Source: Methanobrevibacter olleyae
GTDB taxonomy: Archaea; Methanobacteriota; Methanobacteria; Methanobacteriales; Methanobacteriaceae
DNA: 58,677 nucleotides
Assembly: GCF_900114585.1 (NCBI RefSeq)
Contig: NZ_FOTL01000010.1
Span: 1 to 58,677 of the forward strand
Reading direction: 5' to 3'
Each line of letters opens with the position of its first letter. The first letter of the stretch is position 1. Positions 1 to 9,173 of this stretch are shown here, piece by piece. The position numbers and the translations under genes were made by a program. The notes beneath the pieces were generated by a model, which saw only the letters and a program-made list of their open reading frames with translations, was not told the origin of the DNA and searched no databases.

Positions 1-255
1 TTTCATCTAAAAATAGTTTTTGATTATTATTTTTAATTTTTGGTCTTTTATTGAGCCTTTTCTCAATAATTTCATTGGGATTTATTTTTTCATTTTTAAA
101 ATCAAAAAGTTTAAGTTGTATGAAGTTTATATTAGTATTGAGGACAAATTTGTTTTGTTTAGTCATAAAATATTATTTGTCCTCACTTATTTAAGTAATT
201 TACTATTTTTAAATCCTTTATTTCAAAATTAAAGAAAAAAATAACCTATTTTTAT
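1..255. other. window edge, no gene supported
   Basis: AT-rich DNA with T-runs. An open frame of 70 codons exists on the plus strand, but its product is a run of Phe, Ile, Leu and Lys with no motif and no ribosome binding site, so it is not called. The 3' part of the adjoining flavin reductase is not recognisable here. Confidence 0.5.
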
Positions 256-543
256 TTAACGAAGAAAAAAATAAAAAAATAAAAAAAGCCTATAAAATTT
301 TACAGTCTCATTTATTGTTGGAAATCCAATAACAAATTCTTTAGTTTCTAAAATGTCATCAAGTGTTTTTCTTTTTTTAGTTGAGTTAATTGCTATCATT
401 AAACATGGTGGCAAGTGGCTAGACATAGTAGCAAATGCAAGAGTACATGCATCTGCTTTTCCATCACTATCATAAGCTGAAGCTATTACTGCAGGGGCAG
501 GATACATCATAGACCTTGGTTTTAAATTTATTTTTTTAGACAT
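256..543 (-). pseudogene. truncated flavin reductase-like protein (FMN-binding split barrel)
   Basis: The first ~80 residues resemble the N-terminal half of archaeal flavin reductase / FMN-binding split-barrel proteins: the start MSKKINLKPRSMMYPAPAV, then a segment ending in KEFVIGFPT. After about residue 83 the reading frame runs into low-complexity sequence (YRLFLFFYFFLR) and stops. Intact members are usually about 180-200 residues, so the second half of the barrel is missing and was not found in the 255 bases beyond. A good ribosome site (AGGTGA) precedes the ATG. I read it as a decayed gene; a shortened functional product is unlikely because the split barrel needs both halves. A sequence error at the truncation point is an alternative. 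Confidence 0.7.
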
Positions 544-661
544 TTTTCACCTATTATTTTTCATATATTTAGAATAATTTAATAGACATTTTTCACCTAT
601 TATTTTTCACATATTTAGAATAATTTAATAGACATTTTTCACCTATTGAGAATAATTTAAT
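538..661. repeat. 46-bp tandem repeat carrying RBS and start codon
   Basis: Copies start at 538, 584 and 630 (period 46; the third lacks its middle part). On the minus strand each copy contains the AGGTGAAAAATG ribosome site plus start codon of the flavin reductase remnant, so the translation initiation region itself is duplicated. Confidence 0.9.
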
Positions 662-687
662 GTTTGGATTCTTATCTAGCTCTATTT

Positions 688-1026
688 CTAGATTTTAATA
701 TTCTTCATAAAATTTACATGGTCTATATAGTTTCTCAATGCTTCTTCAACAGTACCTTCATCTTTTACTAATTTTAAGCCAAAATCTCCTGCATGCATTT
801 GAGCCTTTACACCAAATTGTTGACAAATCGCAACTTCACAATCTTTTATAGCATCAATAATTTTTGGGTTTTGATGCTTGGTATATGATTCAATTTCAAC
901 AGTTCTTTTATCTATAAATTCAAATTCATCTTTTTCTTCATGGTATTCATAAACATATAATGAATGTGCTTTTCCAAAATGTAAATCTAAATCTTCTCCA
1001 TTTGATGAAGCAACAGCTATTCTCAT
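688..1026 (-). CDS. NifX/NifB-C-terminal-like protein (dinitrogenase iron-molybdenum cofactor family)
   Basis: A 112-residue protein of the small NifX-like fold that binds iron-sulfur or iron-molybdenum cofactor precursors. Visible: the N-terminal strand MRIAVASSNG, the characteristic HFGKA motif (His16-Ala20), and a C-terminal half (VAICQQFGVKAQMHAGDFG) typical of the family. An AGGTGAAAAT ribosome site precedes the ATG. No nitrogenase genes are nearby, so a role in nitrogen fixation cannot be inferred; many methanogens keep several stand-alone members whose task is unknown. It sits between the broken flavin reductase and the ClC gene on the same strand, separated from both by AT-rich spacers. 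Confidence 0.8.
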   Translation of the reverse strand: MRIAVASSNGEDLDLHFGKAHSLYVYEYHEEKDEFEFIDKRTVEIESYTKHQNPKIIDAIKDCEVAICQQFGVKAQMHAGDFGLKLVKDEGTVEEALRNYIDHVNFMKNIKI

Positions 1027-1081
1027 ATTTTCACCTTTTATGATATTTAATAAGTATTAAATTGGTTTTTTAATAGTTATC

Positions 1082-2662
1082 TTATTTAACTTGTTCTTTT
1101 TTCCAGTTCTTATAGATTAAAGATTCGATTTCTTGATTATCATCTAAGTAGGTATTTTGATTCATAATAATGAATAATTCATCAGCATACTTTAATCTTA
1201 AATATTCATCTGGAATTAAAGTATTCCCGCTTCTTACAACAGATACGACCATTGCAGATTTAGGTATTGGAAGTTCCCAAACCTTCTCTCCAATTAATGC
1301 ACAGTCCATTGGGACAACATACTCTTCTAATACGCTTTTTGTTTTATCGAAGTCAATTCCTTTATTCTTTTTAAGTAATCTCATAAGTAAAGTTTCATAA
1401 ATCGGATCATTACCTAAAATGGTTGGTATGATATATGCAAGTACAACTACAACAATCATTGCAACTAGAGAATTTGTAACTCCAGTCATCTCAGCAATGA
1501 GAATAACTGCTGTTATTGGAGTTCTAACAGAACTTGCAAACATCGCTGCCATTGAAATCATAATAAATTTATATGCTATAAGAGGATTTAATCCAAAGAG
1601 GGGGATTACAATTGCACTGAATATTGCACCAATATAAGCTCCAATTACAAGAACTGGGTAGAATATTCCTCCTGGGGCACTAGAACCAAAACAAAAGATT
1701 AAAAGCAAATATTTTCCAATTAAAAGAACGATTAAAACAGATAATGGAGGTAAACTTAGCTCAATTAAACTCATCATTGAGTATCCTCCGCCAAGTATTT
1801 CAGGTAAAAAGAGACCTACAAGTCCAGTTACAAGGAACACTATTATAAATTTCACCTCCAATGGCAGGAAACTTAACTTATCCCACATTTTGGAGGTTTT
1901 AATCATTCCAACATTGTAAATATATCCTAAGATTCCAATAAGAATTCCTAAAACTATTAATAACCAGTAATAGTTTAATGGAAGATTTAATGATGTAAAT
2001 GGGAATATCGGGCTTTGTCCAAAGAACAATTTAGATACTAAATCTGCTACAAGTGCTGAAACTAAACCTACAATAACAATTGATCTGTCAAAACCTTTGT
2101 TAATTTCTTCTAATGTAAAGATAAATCCTGCAAGAGGTGCGCTGAAAGTAGCTGCAAGTCCTGCTCCACTTCCACATACTAAAAGACGTTTTTCATCAGT
2201 TTTACTGTTTGGCAAATATTTTGACACTCCCTTTGCAGCCATAGCTCCTAGTTGTACAGATGGGCCTTCTCTTCCTAAGGAAAGCCCTCCAAGTGCAGTA
2301 AGGGTCCCTGCAATAAATTTAGCTATTAATGTTTTCCACCAGCAAACATCAAAGTATCCTTTTACCTCTCCCATAACTTGAGGTATACCACTTCCAGAAC
2401 TGTCTGGACTCCATTTAATAAGAAGTGCTGTTATTAGCCCCATAAGTGCAAGTATGGAGAACCATGCAATTGTTAGTAAAAAATCTCCCTGTATATATTT
2501 TAAAGTAGAAAATAAGATATTTTCAGAATTATCTAATCCAAATCTATAAAGAGACACTACAAAACCTGAGAATAAACCGATTAATATAGCTTCTATAATT
2601 AGTTTGATATAATATTTTGGGTTTTCCACATTCAAACCTAATGTTTGTTTAATCATTTTCAT
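1082..2662 (-). CDS. ClC-type chloride/proton antiporter with C-terminal RCK_C (TrkA-C) domain
   Basis: A 526-residue membrane protein. The three ClC selectivity motifs are present: GSGIP (residues 90-94), GREGPS (130-135) and SSAPGGIFYP near residue 330. The gating glutamate is Glu132, and the pair Glu185-Glu186 in PLAGFIFTLEE matches the internal proton glutamate of bacterial antiporters, so exchange of Cl- for H+ is more likely than a passive channel. After the last membrane helix (about residue 430) a soluble C-terminal domain resembles the TrkA-C/RCK_C ligand-binding fold, suggesting control by a small ligand. GGAG lies 8 nt before the first ATG. It appears monocistronic and minus strand. 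Confidence 0.9.
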   Translation of the reverse strand: MKMIKQTLGLNVENPKYYIKLIIEAILIGLFSGFVVSLYRFGLDNSENILFSTLKYIQGDFLLTIAWFSILALMGLITALLIKWSPDSSGSGIPQVMGEVKGYFDVCWWKTLIAKFIAGTLTALGGLSLGREGPSVQLGAMAAKGVSKYLPNSKTDEKRLLVCGSGAGLAATFSAPLAGFIFTLEEINKGFDRSIVIVGLVSALVADLVSKLFFGQSPIFPFTSLNLPLNYYWLLIVLGILIGILGYIYNVGMIKTSKMWDKLSFLPLEVKFIIVFLVTGLVGLFLPEILGGGYSMMSLIELSLPPLSVLIVLLIGKYLLLIFCFGSSAPGGIFYPVLVIGAYIGAIFSAIVIPLFGLNPLIAYKFIMISMAAMFASSVRTPITAVILIAEMTGVTNSLVAMIVVVVLAYIIPTILGNDPIYETLLMRLLKKNKGIDFDKTKSVLEEYVVPMDCALIGEKVWELPIPKSAMVVSVVRSGNTLIPDEYLRLKYADELFIIMNQNTYLDDNQEIESLIYKNWKKEQVK

Positions 2663-2691
2663 AGCTTAATCTCCGACTTTATTTTATTAGT

Positions 2692-2815
2692 ATCTTATTA
2701 TTTTATAGTATCAGTCTTATTATTTTATAATAATATTATTATTTTATAGTATCAGTCTTATTATTTTATAATAATATTATTATTTTATAGTATTAATCTT
2801 ATTATTTTACTATTA
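2692..2815. repeat. 41-bp tandem repeat upstream of the ClC gene
   Basis: Copies anchored at 2707, 2748 and 2789 (spacing exactly 41). The unit contains AGTATCAGTC followed by a TTATTATTTTATAATA block; the third copy has point changes. It lies just 5' of the ClC start on the minus strand, where its promoter is expected, and 3' of nothing else but the tyrA stop. Confidence 0.9.
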
Positions 2816-2857
2816 GTTTATTAGAAAATATTTTTATTTGGTTTTATTTGATAATTT

Positions 2858-4165
2858 TTATCTGCTAATTCCACCAAATCCTTTTAATACTTTTTTACAC
2901 TCTTTAGTTGACTCTTTGCTTAATGATTTAATTTTAAAAGTATAACTAATCTCATTTTCTTTTATAGGGCTTCCTTTGTAAACATCAATTATTTCTACAT
3001 CAATAATATCTTCAATTCTTTTTAAAGTATCTTTAATGATATGTGGATTTGAAGCTCTACTAAAGATAGAGCTAATATCCATTGTGTAAATTTTTTGATT
3101 GTTAATTTTCCATTGGAATAATTCTTCTTCATTTAAAATTTCTATATTAGCTATTTTTAATTTTTTAAGTTTTTTATTTGCATCTTCTAAATGTGCGAAG
3201 TCTAAATCAATTTTTTTAAGTGTTCCTACATGTATTTTTCCAGAGTAAATATGCTTTAGCCCTATTTCACATCCAATAGATTGTTGGAGTATATTGTATT
3301 CTTGTGTAAGTGAATTTATTGCTTTATCACTTCTACCTAATGCTGCTTGAATGTCTCCCATATGTTTAGTTGCCTTTAGTGCAATTTCAACGAATTTATC
3401 TTCATCTTCATTTGTTAAAGCATCTTTTAATTCTACAATTGAGTCAAATAGAGCTTGTCTAATTTTTTCTCCACGTTTATTTTCATGTTGGATTGAGTAG
3501 GTAAGATATGGATTTTGAGATACAATTCTTGCTATTGTATCAATCATTAAATTATAAATTGGACTTTCATAATCTTCTGTATCCTTAAGGTTTATTTTTA
3601 ATTTTTCAATTGCGGAAGCAGTTGAAATATAAGAAAAATGAGTTAAGACTTGTACAACAGCCATCATATCGTCATGATGTTCAGCTGTGGTTTCAATTAT
3701 TCTCATACCTTTCTCTTCTAGGAATTTGTAGACTTTAGGATACCATTTTCCTTTTTCTATTGGTGTAAGCACTATAATTTGCCCTTTCAAATCAGTTGTT
3801 CTAGGACCAAAAACAGGGTGTGTAGGGATAAATTCAACCCCTTCATTTAAGCATTCTTTCATTTTATTACTTGGACCTTCTTTAACAGAAGTAACATCTA
3901 ACATTAATGATCCATCTTTCATAAATGGAGCTAATTCTTCAATAATTTCTTCAGTATGTGAAATAGGTACAGAAATAATTACAATATCACTGTTTTGAAC
4001 TATTTTTTTATTATTATTAGAATATTTAACTTTAAGCTCTTCACTTACTTTAGCTCCTACTCTAGTATCTCTTCCAGTAATTGTAACTTCAAAGTTAAGG
4101 TCTTTAAAATACCAAGCTAAGGTTTTTCCTAAACCCCTTGTTCCTCCAATAATTCCAACTTTCAT
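2858..4165 (-). CDS. tyrA: prephenate dehydrogenase with C-terminal FDX-ACB-like domain
   Basis: Oxidative decarboxylation of prephenate in tyrosine biosynthesis. N-terminal Rossmann fold with GGTRGLGKT (residues 7-15); catalytic His116 in THPVFGP; the helical dimerisation domain of TyrA follows to about residue 285. At 435 residues it is much longer than a minimal TyrA (about 280). The last ~75 residues (360-435), with IIDVYKGSPI at 392-401 followed by a SYTFKI strand, resemble the ferredoxin-fold anticodon-binding (FDX-ACB) domain of phenylalanyl-tRNA synthetase. I infer an aromatic-sensing or regulatory role by analogy to ACT domains; this is not shown. The gene is divergent from pelA, and a 33-bp tandem repeat lies in the shared upstream region. 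Confidence 0.88.
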   Translation of the reverse strand: MKVGIIGGTRGLGKTLAWYFKDLNFEVTITGRDTRVGAKVSEELKVKYSNNNKKIVQNSDIVIISVPISHTEEIIEELAPFMKDGSLMLDVTSVKEGPSNKMKECLNEGVEFIPTHPVFGPRTTDLKGQIIVLTPIEKGKWYPKVYKFLEEKGMRIIETTAEHHDDMMAVVQVLTHFSYISTASAIEKLKINLKDTEDYESPIYNLMIDTIARIVSQNPYLTYSIQHENKRGEKIRQALFDSIVELKDALTNEDEDKFVEIALKATKHMGDIQAALGRSDKAINSLTQEYNILQQSIGCEIGLKHIYSGKIHVGTLKKIDLDFAHLEDANKKLKKLKIANIEILNEEELFQWKINNQKIYTMDISSIFSRASNPHIIKDTLKRIEDIIDVEIIDVYKGSPIKENEISYTFKIKSLSKESTKECKKVLKGFGGISR

Positions 4166-4208
4166 TTTATTATTTCCATTAGTTTATTAAAAAATTTTAA
4201 ATTAGATA

Positions 4209-4315
4209 ATTTTTATAAGAATCTTAATTTATAATCACTTAGTTTTTATAAGAATCTTAATTTATAATCACTTAGTTTTTATAAAAACCTTAATTTATAA
4301 TCACTTAGTTTTATA
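4209..4315. repeat. 33-bp tandem repeat in the tyrA/pelA divergent promoter region
   Basis: Units beginning AGTTTTTATAAGAATC start at 4241, 4274 and 4307, with partial sequence before the first (period 33). The rest of 4166-4443 is AT-rich with TATA-like runs and should hold divergent promoters for tyrA and pelA. Confidence 0.9.
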
Positions 4316-4443
4316 TATTATCGATAATTATATTTTATATTGTTTTATAATAATTATATAATTATTGAATTTTTTATAATTTTTGAACTAGATTTACTAA
4401 AGAAATCTGTTATTTTAATTTATGTTATAGCTGAGGAAATTCT

Positions 4444-5505
4444 ATGAAGATAACTTATCAAGATAAAAAGAAAGGGATTATTGAACTTCTTCCTGAAACA
4501 TTAGATGATTTATGGCATTTGTCTCATATAATTGCTGAAGGAGATACTGTATATTCTAAAACAACAAGAAGAATTCAAGATAATACAGGAGATAAGTTAA
4601 GAAGTGACAGAGGAGTTAAAAAAACATTTACACTAGGTGTTTCTGTAGAAGATTTAAGTTTCCATATTTTTACAGGAAAACTTAGAATAATCGGTTCTAT
4701 AATTAAAGGTCCTGAAGACTTGATTCCTCTTGGATCTCACCATACAATTGAAGCTAAGTTAAATACACCTATTAAGATTTTTAAAGAACAATGGTCACAA
4801 TATGTTTTAAAAAGAATCAATCAGGCAATTGAGGCTTCTAAAAAATTATCTGCAATTATTGTAGTGTTAGAAGATGATGTAGCTGATTTTGGTTTGATGA
4901 GGCAACTTGGAATTGAGTATTATGGTCCAGTTATGGGAAATGTTTCTGGAAAACAAATTATTGATAAAAATAGAGCTAAAAATATTGAAAAATTTTATCA
5001 AAAAATTGTAGATTATATCCTTAAATTTGATAATATCCAAACTATTGTTTTAGCAGGTCCGGGGTTCTTTAAAAATGATTTTTTAAAATATTTAGAATCA
5101 AAACATGCCGATTTAGCTAAAAAGTCCATAATTGAGTCTACTGGCTCTGGTGGTCGTGTAGGTATTAATGAGGTTCTTAAAAAAGGTACAGTTGAAAAAT
5201 TAGCTGCAGAAAATAGAGTTGCATTTGAAATTTCAGCTATTAATGAAATACTTCAAGAAATAGCTAAATCTTCTAATTTAGTGGTTTATGGTAAAAAACA
5301 AGTAAAAGAAGCTATTAATATAGGGGCTATTGAAAAATTACTTGTTTTAGATAATTTAATTAGAAGTGAAGATTTAGAGGAATCTATGGATATGGTAGAA
5401 AGGATGTCTGGTGAAGTGTTAGTTATAAGCAGTCAACATGAAGGTGGAAAACAACTTGAAGGATTAGGTGGTATGGCTGCTACTTTAAGGTATTCTATTT
5501 CTTAG
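4444..5505 (+). CDS. pelA: pelota (Dom34) mRNA surveillance / ribosome rescue factor
   Basis: A 353-residue protein of normal archaeal pelota length. It resembles peptide release factors and, with aEF-1A and ABCE1, dissociates stalled ribosomes. Visible: an N-terminal Sm-like domain with TLDDLWHLSHII and TRRIQ, a central domain (SAIIVVLEDDVADFGLM, then TIVLAGPGFFKNDF), and a C-terminal eRF1-3-like domain (YGKKQVKEAINIGAIEKLLVLD) ending ISSQHEGGKQLEGLGGMAA. As expected for pelota it has no GGQ tripeptide in the central domain. GAGGAAATTCT precedes the ATG. The recycling partner ABCE1 is at 44.1-45.9 kb, unlinked. Confidence 0.95.
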   Translation: MKITYQDKKKGIIELLPETLDDLWHLSHIIAEGDTVYSKTTRRIQDNTGDKLRSDRGVKKTFTLGVSVEDLSFHIFTGKLRIIGSIIKGPEDLIPLGSHHTIEAKLNTPIKIFKEQWSQYVLKRINQAIEASKKLSAIIVVLEDDVADFGLMRQLGIEYYGPVMGNVSGKQIIDKNRAKNIEKFYQKIVDYILKFDNIQTIVLAGPGFFKNDFLKYLESKHADLAKKSIIESTGSGGRVGINEVLKKGTVEKLAAENRVAFEISAINEILQEIAKSSNLVVYGKKQVKEAINIGAIEKLLVLDNLIRSEDLEESMDMVERMSGEVLVISSQHEGGKQLEGLGGMAATLRYSIS

Positions 5506-5656
5506 TTTTTTAAGTACTTTTTCAGATTCTCTAAAATAAACGTTATATATTAAAAATTATAAAAATATTAATATTATATTAAAGATTATAAAATAATAAT
5601 ATTTTAAAAATTATAAAAACATTGTTATTATATTAGAAAATAAAAGGATTTTAAAG

Positions 5657-6613
5657 ATGTATTTAGAATTATTTATTGTATTTATATTATCATTAATTGG
5701 AACTGGAGCTTTAAATATTATATTCCGTTTCTTAGGTAAAAGAGGCTACATAGGTAATCTATATGAATCAGTACGTGGAGGAACTCCTCGTGGGATTGGC
5801 ATAGTTCCATTTATTTTAATTAGTTTATTTTTACCTGCAGGATATAACAATCTTGTTTTAGTAATGGGACTATGTGCTCTAGTTGATGATATAATGGGTA
5901 GAAGAAGAATAGCTAATTTACCTATTGAAATAGGCCAGCTTGCTAGAGGAATAGGTATGTTATGTGTTATTGGATTGGGCTATCCTCTTATGGGTGTCTC
6001 TTCTATTTTAGTTGCTTTAATGATTCAGCCATTAAATATTGCAGATATGCAACCAGGAACTGCAGTAAGTGTAGTTTCTATTATGAGTTTATTCACCATC
6101 CTTGCAGTTGTTATTATAGGTGTAGCACCTGTAGCACAGATTCCTGCATATTATGTACCCTTGCTTACTTTAATTACTTGTTTAGGTTATGCTCCTTTAG
6201 ATTATTCTGGAAAGATCATGTTAGGTGAAGTAGGTAATCATAGTTTTGCCATTGCTTTAGGAATTGGTTTTTATATTCTTGGAGGATTTGTAGGAACTTT
6301 AATATTATTCATTGTAACTACTGGATTAATTGCATATATTAGAAGAGGAAACTTATCTAGATTCCTTATTAATAAATTACATATAAACAATCCAACTTTT
6401 GGTGATTTATTTATGGATGTTTTAACTGGTGGAGGTTTAGGTGATTTATTTAGAAAAATCATTCTTAGGGAGAGTCAAAAAGAAATTAGTGATAATTTAT
6501 TAATTGCACTTGGATTTAGAAGGTTAATTTATAATCCATACTCTCATAATCTTGAAAGAGTAGTTGAAAAAGATGTTAGAACAAAACCTGCAGATTTAAG
6601 AAAGCTATATTAA
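5657..6613 (+). CDS. MraY-like polyprenyl-phosphate sugar-1-phosphate transferase (GT4 family), probable pseudomurein precursor enzyme
   Basis: An integral membrane protein of 318 residues with about ten hydrophobic segments. Degenerate forms of the MraY/WecA signatures appear in order: LVDDIMG (76-82; the FLDD-type Asp pair is Asp77-Asp78), NIADMQPG (127-134, matching the NxxD...G loop) and GKIMLGEVGNHS (185-196, matching the GD.G.H/S-type loop with Glu191 in place of Asp). These enzymes join a nucleotide-activated sugar to a lipid phosphate. In pseudomurein-walled methanogens MraY-like proteins are thought to carry out the lipid-linking step. Neighbours here are not cell-wall genes, so substrate is inferred from family and lineage. 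Confidence 0.7.
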   Translation: MYLELFIVFILSLIGTGALNIIFRFLGKRGYIGNLYESVRGGTPRGIGIVPFILISLFLPAGYNNLVLVMGLCALVDDIMGRRRIANLPIEIGQLARGIGMLCVIGLGYPLMGVSSILVALMIQPLNIADMQPGTAVSVVSIMSLFTILAVVIIGVAPVAQIPAYYVPLLTLITCLGYAPLDYSGKIMLGEVGNHSFAIALGIGFYILGGFVGTLILFIVTTGLIAYIRRGNLSRFLINKLHINNPTFGDLFMDVLTGGGLGDLFRKIILRESQKEISDNLLIALGFRRLIYNPYSHNLERVVEKDVRTKPADLRKLY

Positions 6614-6759
6614 GGTTTATTAAATTTAGGCATTTAAAGAGTTAATTTTTATTAAAGATTATATATATTATTGATTTATTAAAGGTTATTATATATTATT
6701 TAAATTATTATAAAGATATTATAGGCTTTATTTAAACAATTAAAATCATGGTGATATTT

Positions 6760-7305
6760 ATGGCTGATATTTTTGAAGTTATTAAAAATCGTAGAAGTGT
6801 AAGAGAATATAAGCAAGAACAAATTGATGATGAAGATATTGAAAAAATATTACATGCAGCTATTTTAGCACCTACTGCAAGAGGAGAGGCTCCATGGCAT
6901 TTTACTGTAATCCAAAATAAAGAACTTCTTGATGATATTAATGAATCTGTTAATAATATCTTAAGAAATTCTGGGGATGAACTTCTTGAAGCTATTGCAA
7001 AATCTGGAAAACATATAATGCATAATGCCCCAACTGTTGTAATAGTTTCTGCTAAATCTTCTGCAACCAATATGCAAGCAGATGTTTCTGCAGCTATTGA
7101 AAATATGCTTCTTGCTGCTGAAGGTTTAGACATTGGGTCTTGTTGGCTAGGTTTAATTGCAGCTTACTTCAGCATTGAAGAAAACTTGAAAAACTTACAC
7201 ATTCCTGAAGGCTACACTCCATTATATGGGGTTTCTTTAGGTTATAAAGTTAATGAAAACGAACCAAATCCACGTGATGATGTTTTAATTAATTGGTTAA
7301 AATAA
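6760..7305 (+). CDS. nitroreductase family protein (FMN-dependent)
   Basis: A 181-residue flavoenzyme. N-terminal signature IKNRRSVREY, then PTARGEAPWHFTVIQN (the FMN-contacting arm), and a C-terminal half with SCWLGLIAAYF and LYGVSLGYK found throughout the family. These proteins use NAD(P)H or other reductants to reduce diverse substrates; the substrate here is not predictable. An ATG lies 12 bp earlier (6748), but GGTGAT sits between the two ATGs at ideal spacing for 6760, which is therefore chosen. Single gene, convergent with the Lpd-like gene. Confidence 0.88.
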   Translation: MADIFEVIKNRRSVREYKQEQIDDEDIEKILHAAILAPTARGEAPWHFTVIQNKELLDDINESVNNILRNSGDELLEAIAKSGKHIMHNAPTVVIVSAKSSATNMQADVSAAIENMLLAAEGLDIGSCWLGLIAAYFSIEENLKNLHIPEGYTPLYGVSLGYKVNENEPNPRDDVLINWLK

Positions 7306-7484
7306 GTAATTGCTTAAAATAATTATTTTAATCAATTCTTCTATTTTTTAAATTATTTCTATTTTTAAAGAATATTTGGATAAAATAAATCTTTATCTTA
7401 TCCTTTTTTAATCATTATTTTTTATTTTTATCTATTATTTTTTCTATTTTTTATCTATTATTTTTTCTATTTTTTTTTAATCAT

Positions 7485-8867
7485 TTACATGATTTTTAAA
7501 ATTTTATAATAAGCATCTGTTGATGGATGAATTTCTAAAAAATCATCAAATGCTTCTTTTTCTATTCCCATATTCATTAAGAATGCGAGATATGCAGTAT
7601 CATCAATTGAAGATGGTGAAATTGAGCTTACTTTTTCAACTTCTTCGGTCTGCTTATTCAATGAAACTTTAGTAAGTCCTGTTCCTCCACTTAAGATTCT
7701 CCAAAAGGCATGAGGCCCTGCAAGACCTGGAATAACAACATCTTTAATGTTTTCATTATCTTTACCATCAATACCTCTATTTTGTTTTTTAGCAAAACTA
7801 ACATCCATATCTAATGTTAATGATTGTGGAACGATAAGATCATCAAATTTATTTAAATAACCTGCCATGTTCCTTCCTGCGGAAATTCCCTCTTTTCTTG
7901 CATAAGGGGTTAAGGTTATTCCTCCTGTAACATCACCTGCAGAATAGATATTTGGATTTGAGGTTTGGAAAAATTCATTTACTTTAATTGAGCCATCATC
8001 ATTTAAGTCTACAATATCTGCTACAATTTCAGAATTAGGAACTCTTCCAGTAGCTATTAAAGTTTTACCAAGAAACTCTCCTTTATCTGTTTTAATAGAG
8101 TTTTCACTTATTTCTAAAACATTTGTATTTTCATAAATTTCCACTTCATCAATAAGTTTACTAACTACATAATCTTTAATTTCTAAATCTAAATCTTTTA
8201 AGATTTCACTTCTTGCAATGATCTTTACTTCACTTCCAAAGCTTGAAAATAAATTGGAAAGCTCAGTAGCTATTATTCCTCCACCTATTATATTTAATTT
8301 ACTTGGAATTTCCTCTAGATTAAGTACATCACTACTTGTTAAGGCATGTTCTGCCCCTAGGATATTTGGAATAAATGGTCTAGCACCAGTAGCTATTAAT
8401 AAATTTTCAGCTTCAAAGCTTAAATATTCTTTATTTTTATATTCTTGATTTTGAAGCTCATTATTGTTGTCTAATTTAACTGTAACTATGATTTTTTCAT
8501 CTTCATTTATTTCTACACTTGCTTGGCCATAGAGGACTTTATTATTCACACTTTCATTTTCTTCCTGGTTAAGTTTACGGAGGATTTTTTGAGTCTTTTT
8601 AATATTATCACATGCAGATTTAAAGTCAAGGCTTATATCTCCATTGATAAATCCAATTTCACCAAATCTTTTATAATCTCTTAAAAAACGACTAATATCA
8701 GTTAATGCACAAACAACCATACATCCTTCATTAAGACAGGTTCCTGCAATGTAGTTCTTTTCTATAATTAAGGTTTCTTCACCTAATTTTCCAAGTTCAA
8801 ATGATCCAAGTCTTCCTGCAGGACCTGCTCCAATAACAATATTTTTAATTTTTTCAATGTTTTCCAT
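7485..8867 (-). CDS. Lpd/mercuric-reductase-like FAD-NAD(P) disulfide oxidoreductase
   Basis: A 460-residue pyridine-nucleotide disulfide oxidoreductase. FAD motif VIGAGPAG (11-18); redox disulfide Cys44-x4-Cys49 in GTCLNEGCM; an extra Cys53 close by; second dinucleotide motif IIGGGIIATE; the second FAD motif SAGDVTGG. The C-terminal dimerisation domain ends with IHPSTD where the E3 family has HxHP..E, so the catalytic His is retained and Glu is replaced by Asp. Methanogens lack 2-oxoacid dehydrogenase complexes and no lipoyl proteins are adjacent, so this is not a classical E3; it could reduce CoA disulfide, lipoylated glycine-cleavage-type H protein or another small disulfide. AGGGAT precedes the ATG. 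Confidence 0.8.
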   Translation of the reverse strand: MENIEKIKNIVIGAGPAGRLGSFELGKLGEETLIIEKNYIAGTCLNEGCMVVCALTDISRFLRDYKRFGEIGFINGDISLDFKSACDNIKKTQKILRKLNQEENESVNNKVLYGQASVEINEDEKIIVTVKLDNNNELQNQEYKNKEYLSFEAENLLIATGARPFIPNILGAEHALTSSDVLNLEEIPSKLNIIGGGIIATELSNLFSSFGSEVKIIARSEILKDLDLEIKDYVVSKLIDEVEIYENTNVLEISENSIKTDKGEFLGKTLIATGRVPNSEIVADIVDLNDDGSIKVNEFFQTSNPNIYSAGDVTGGITLTPYARKEGISAGRNMAGYLNKFDDLIVPQSLTLDMDVSFAKKQNRGIDGKDNENIKDVVIPGLAGPHAFWRILSGGTGLTKVSLNKQTEEVEKVSSISPSSIDDTAYLAFLMNMGIEKEAFDDFLEIHPSTDAYYKILKIM

Positions 8868-9001
8868 ATTATCCCTTAAACTATTTTTAAATTTATTTTG
8901 GTGTTTATTAAATTAATTTTCATTATTTTTAGTTTGTTTATTTTATTATAAAGTTTTTATTAATTATTCATAGAATTATTTATAAAAATTCTATTAGCAC
9001 A

Positions 9002-9108
9002 TTATAGAAAAAGAGTTTAATTGATATAAAATTTTAAAAAGTATTATTTATATTAGTAAGTTATAGAAAAAGAGTTTAATTGATATAAAATTTTAAAAAG
9101 TATTATTA
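9002..9108. repeat. direct repeat of 47 bp, period 59
   Basis: Two almost identical copies beginning TTATAGAAAAAGAGTTTAAT at 9002 and 9061. They lie in the 306-bp spacer 8868-9173, which otherwise holds only AT-rich sequence: upstream of the Lpd-like gene and downstream of cbiO, both on the minus strand. Confidence 0.9.
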
Positions 9109-9173
9109 ATTTTTATTTATACTAATACTTTATTAACTATATTATGAAGGTTGTTTTATGATTTTTAAAAAAA

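Noticed and set aside
20-232. 70-codon open frame at the window start
   Set aside because: Product is a low-complexity run of Phe/Ile/Leu/Lys, no ribosome site, no family resemblance; expected by chance in T-rich DNA.
5962-6228. Cys/Tyr-rich plus-strand frame inside the MraY-like gene
   Set aside because: Shadow of the MraY-like gene in another frame; unusual composition comes from its codon pattern.
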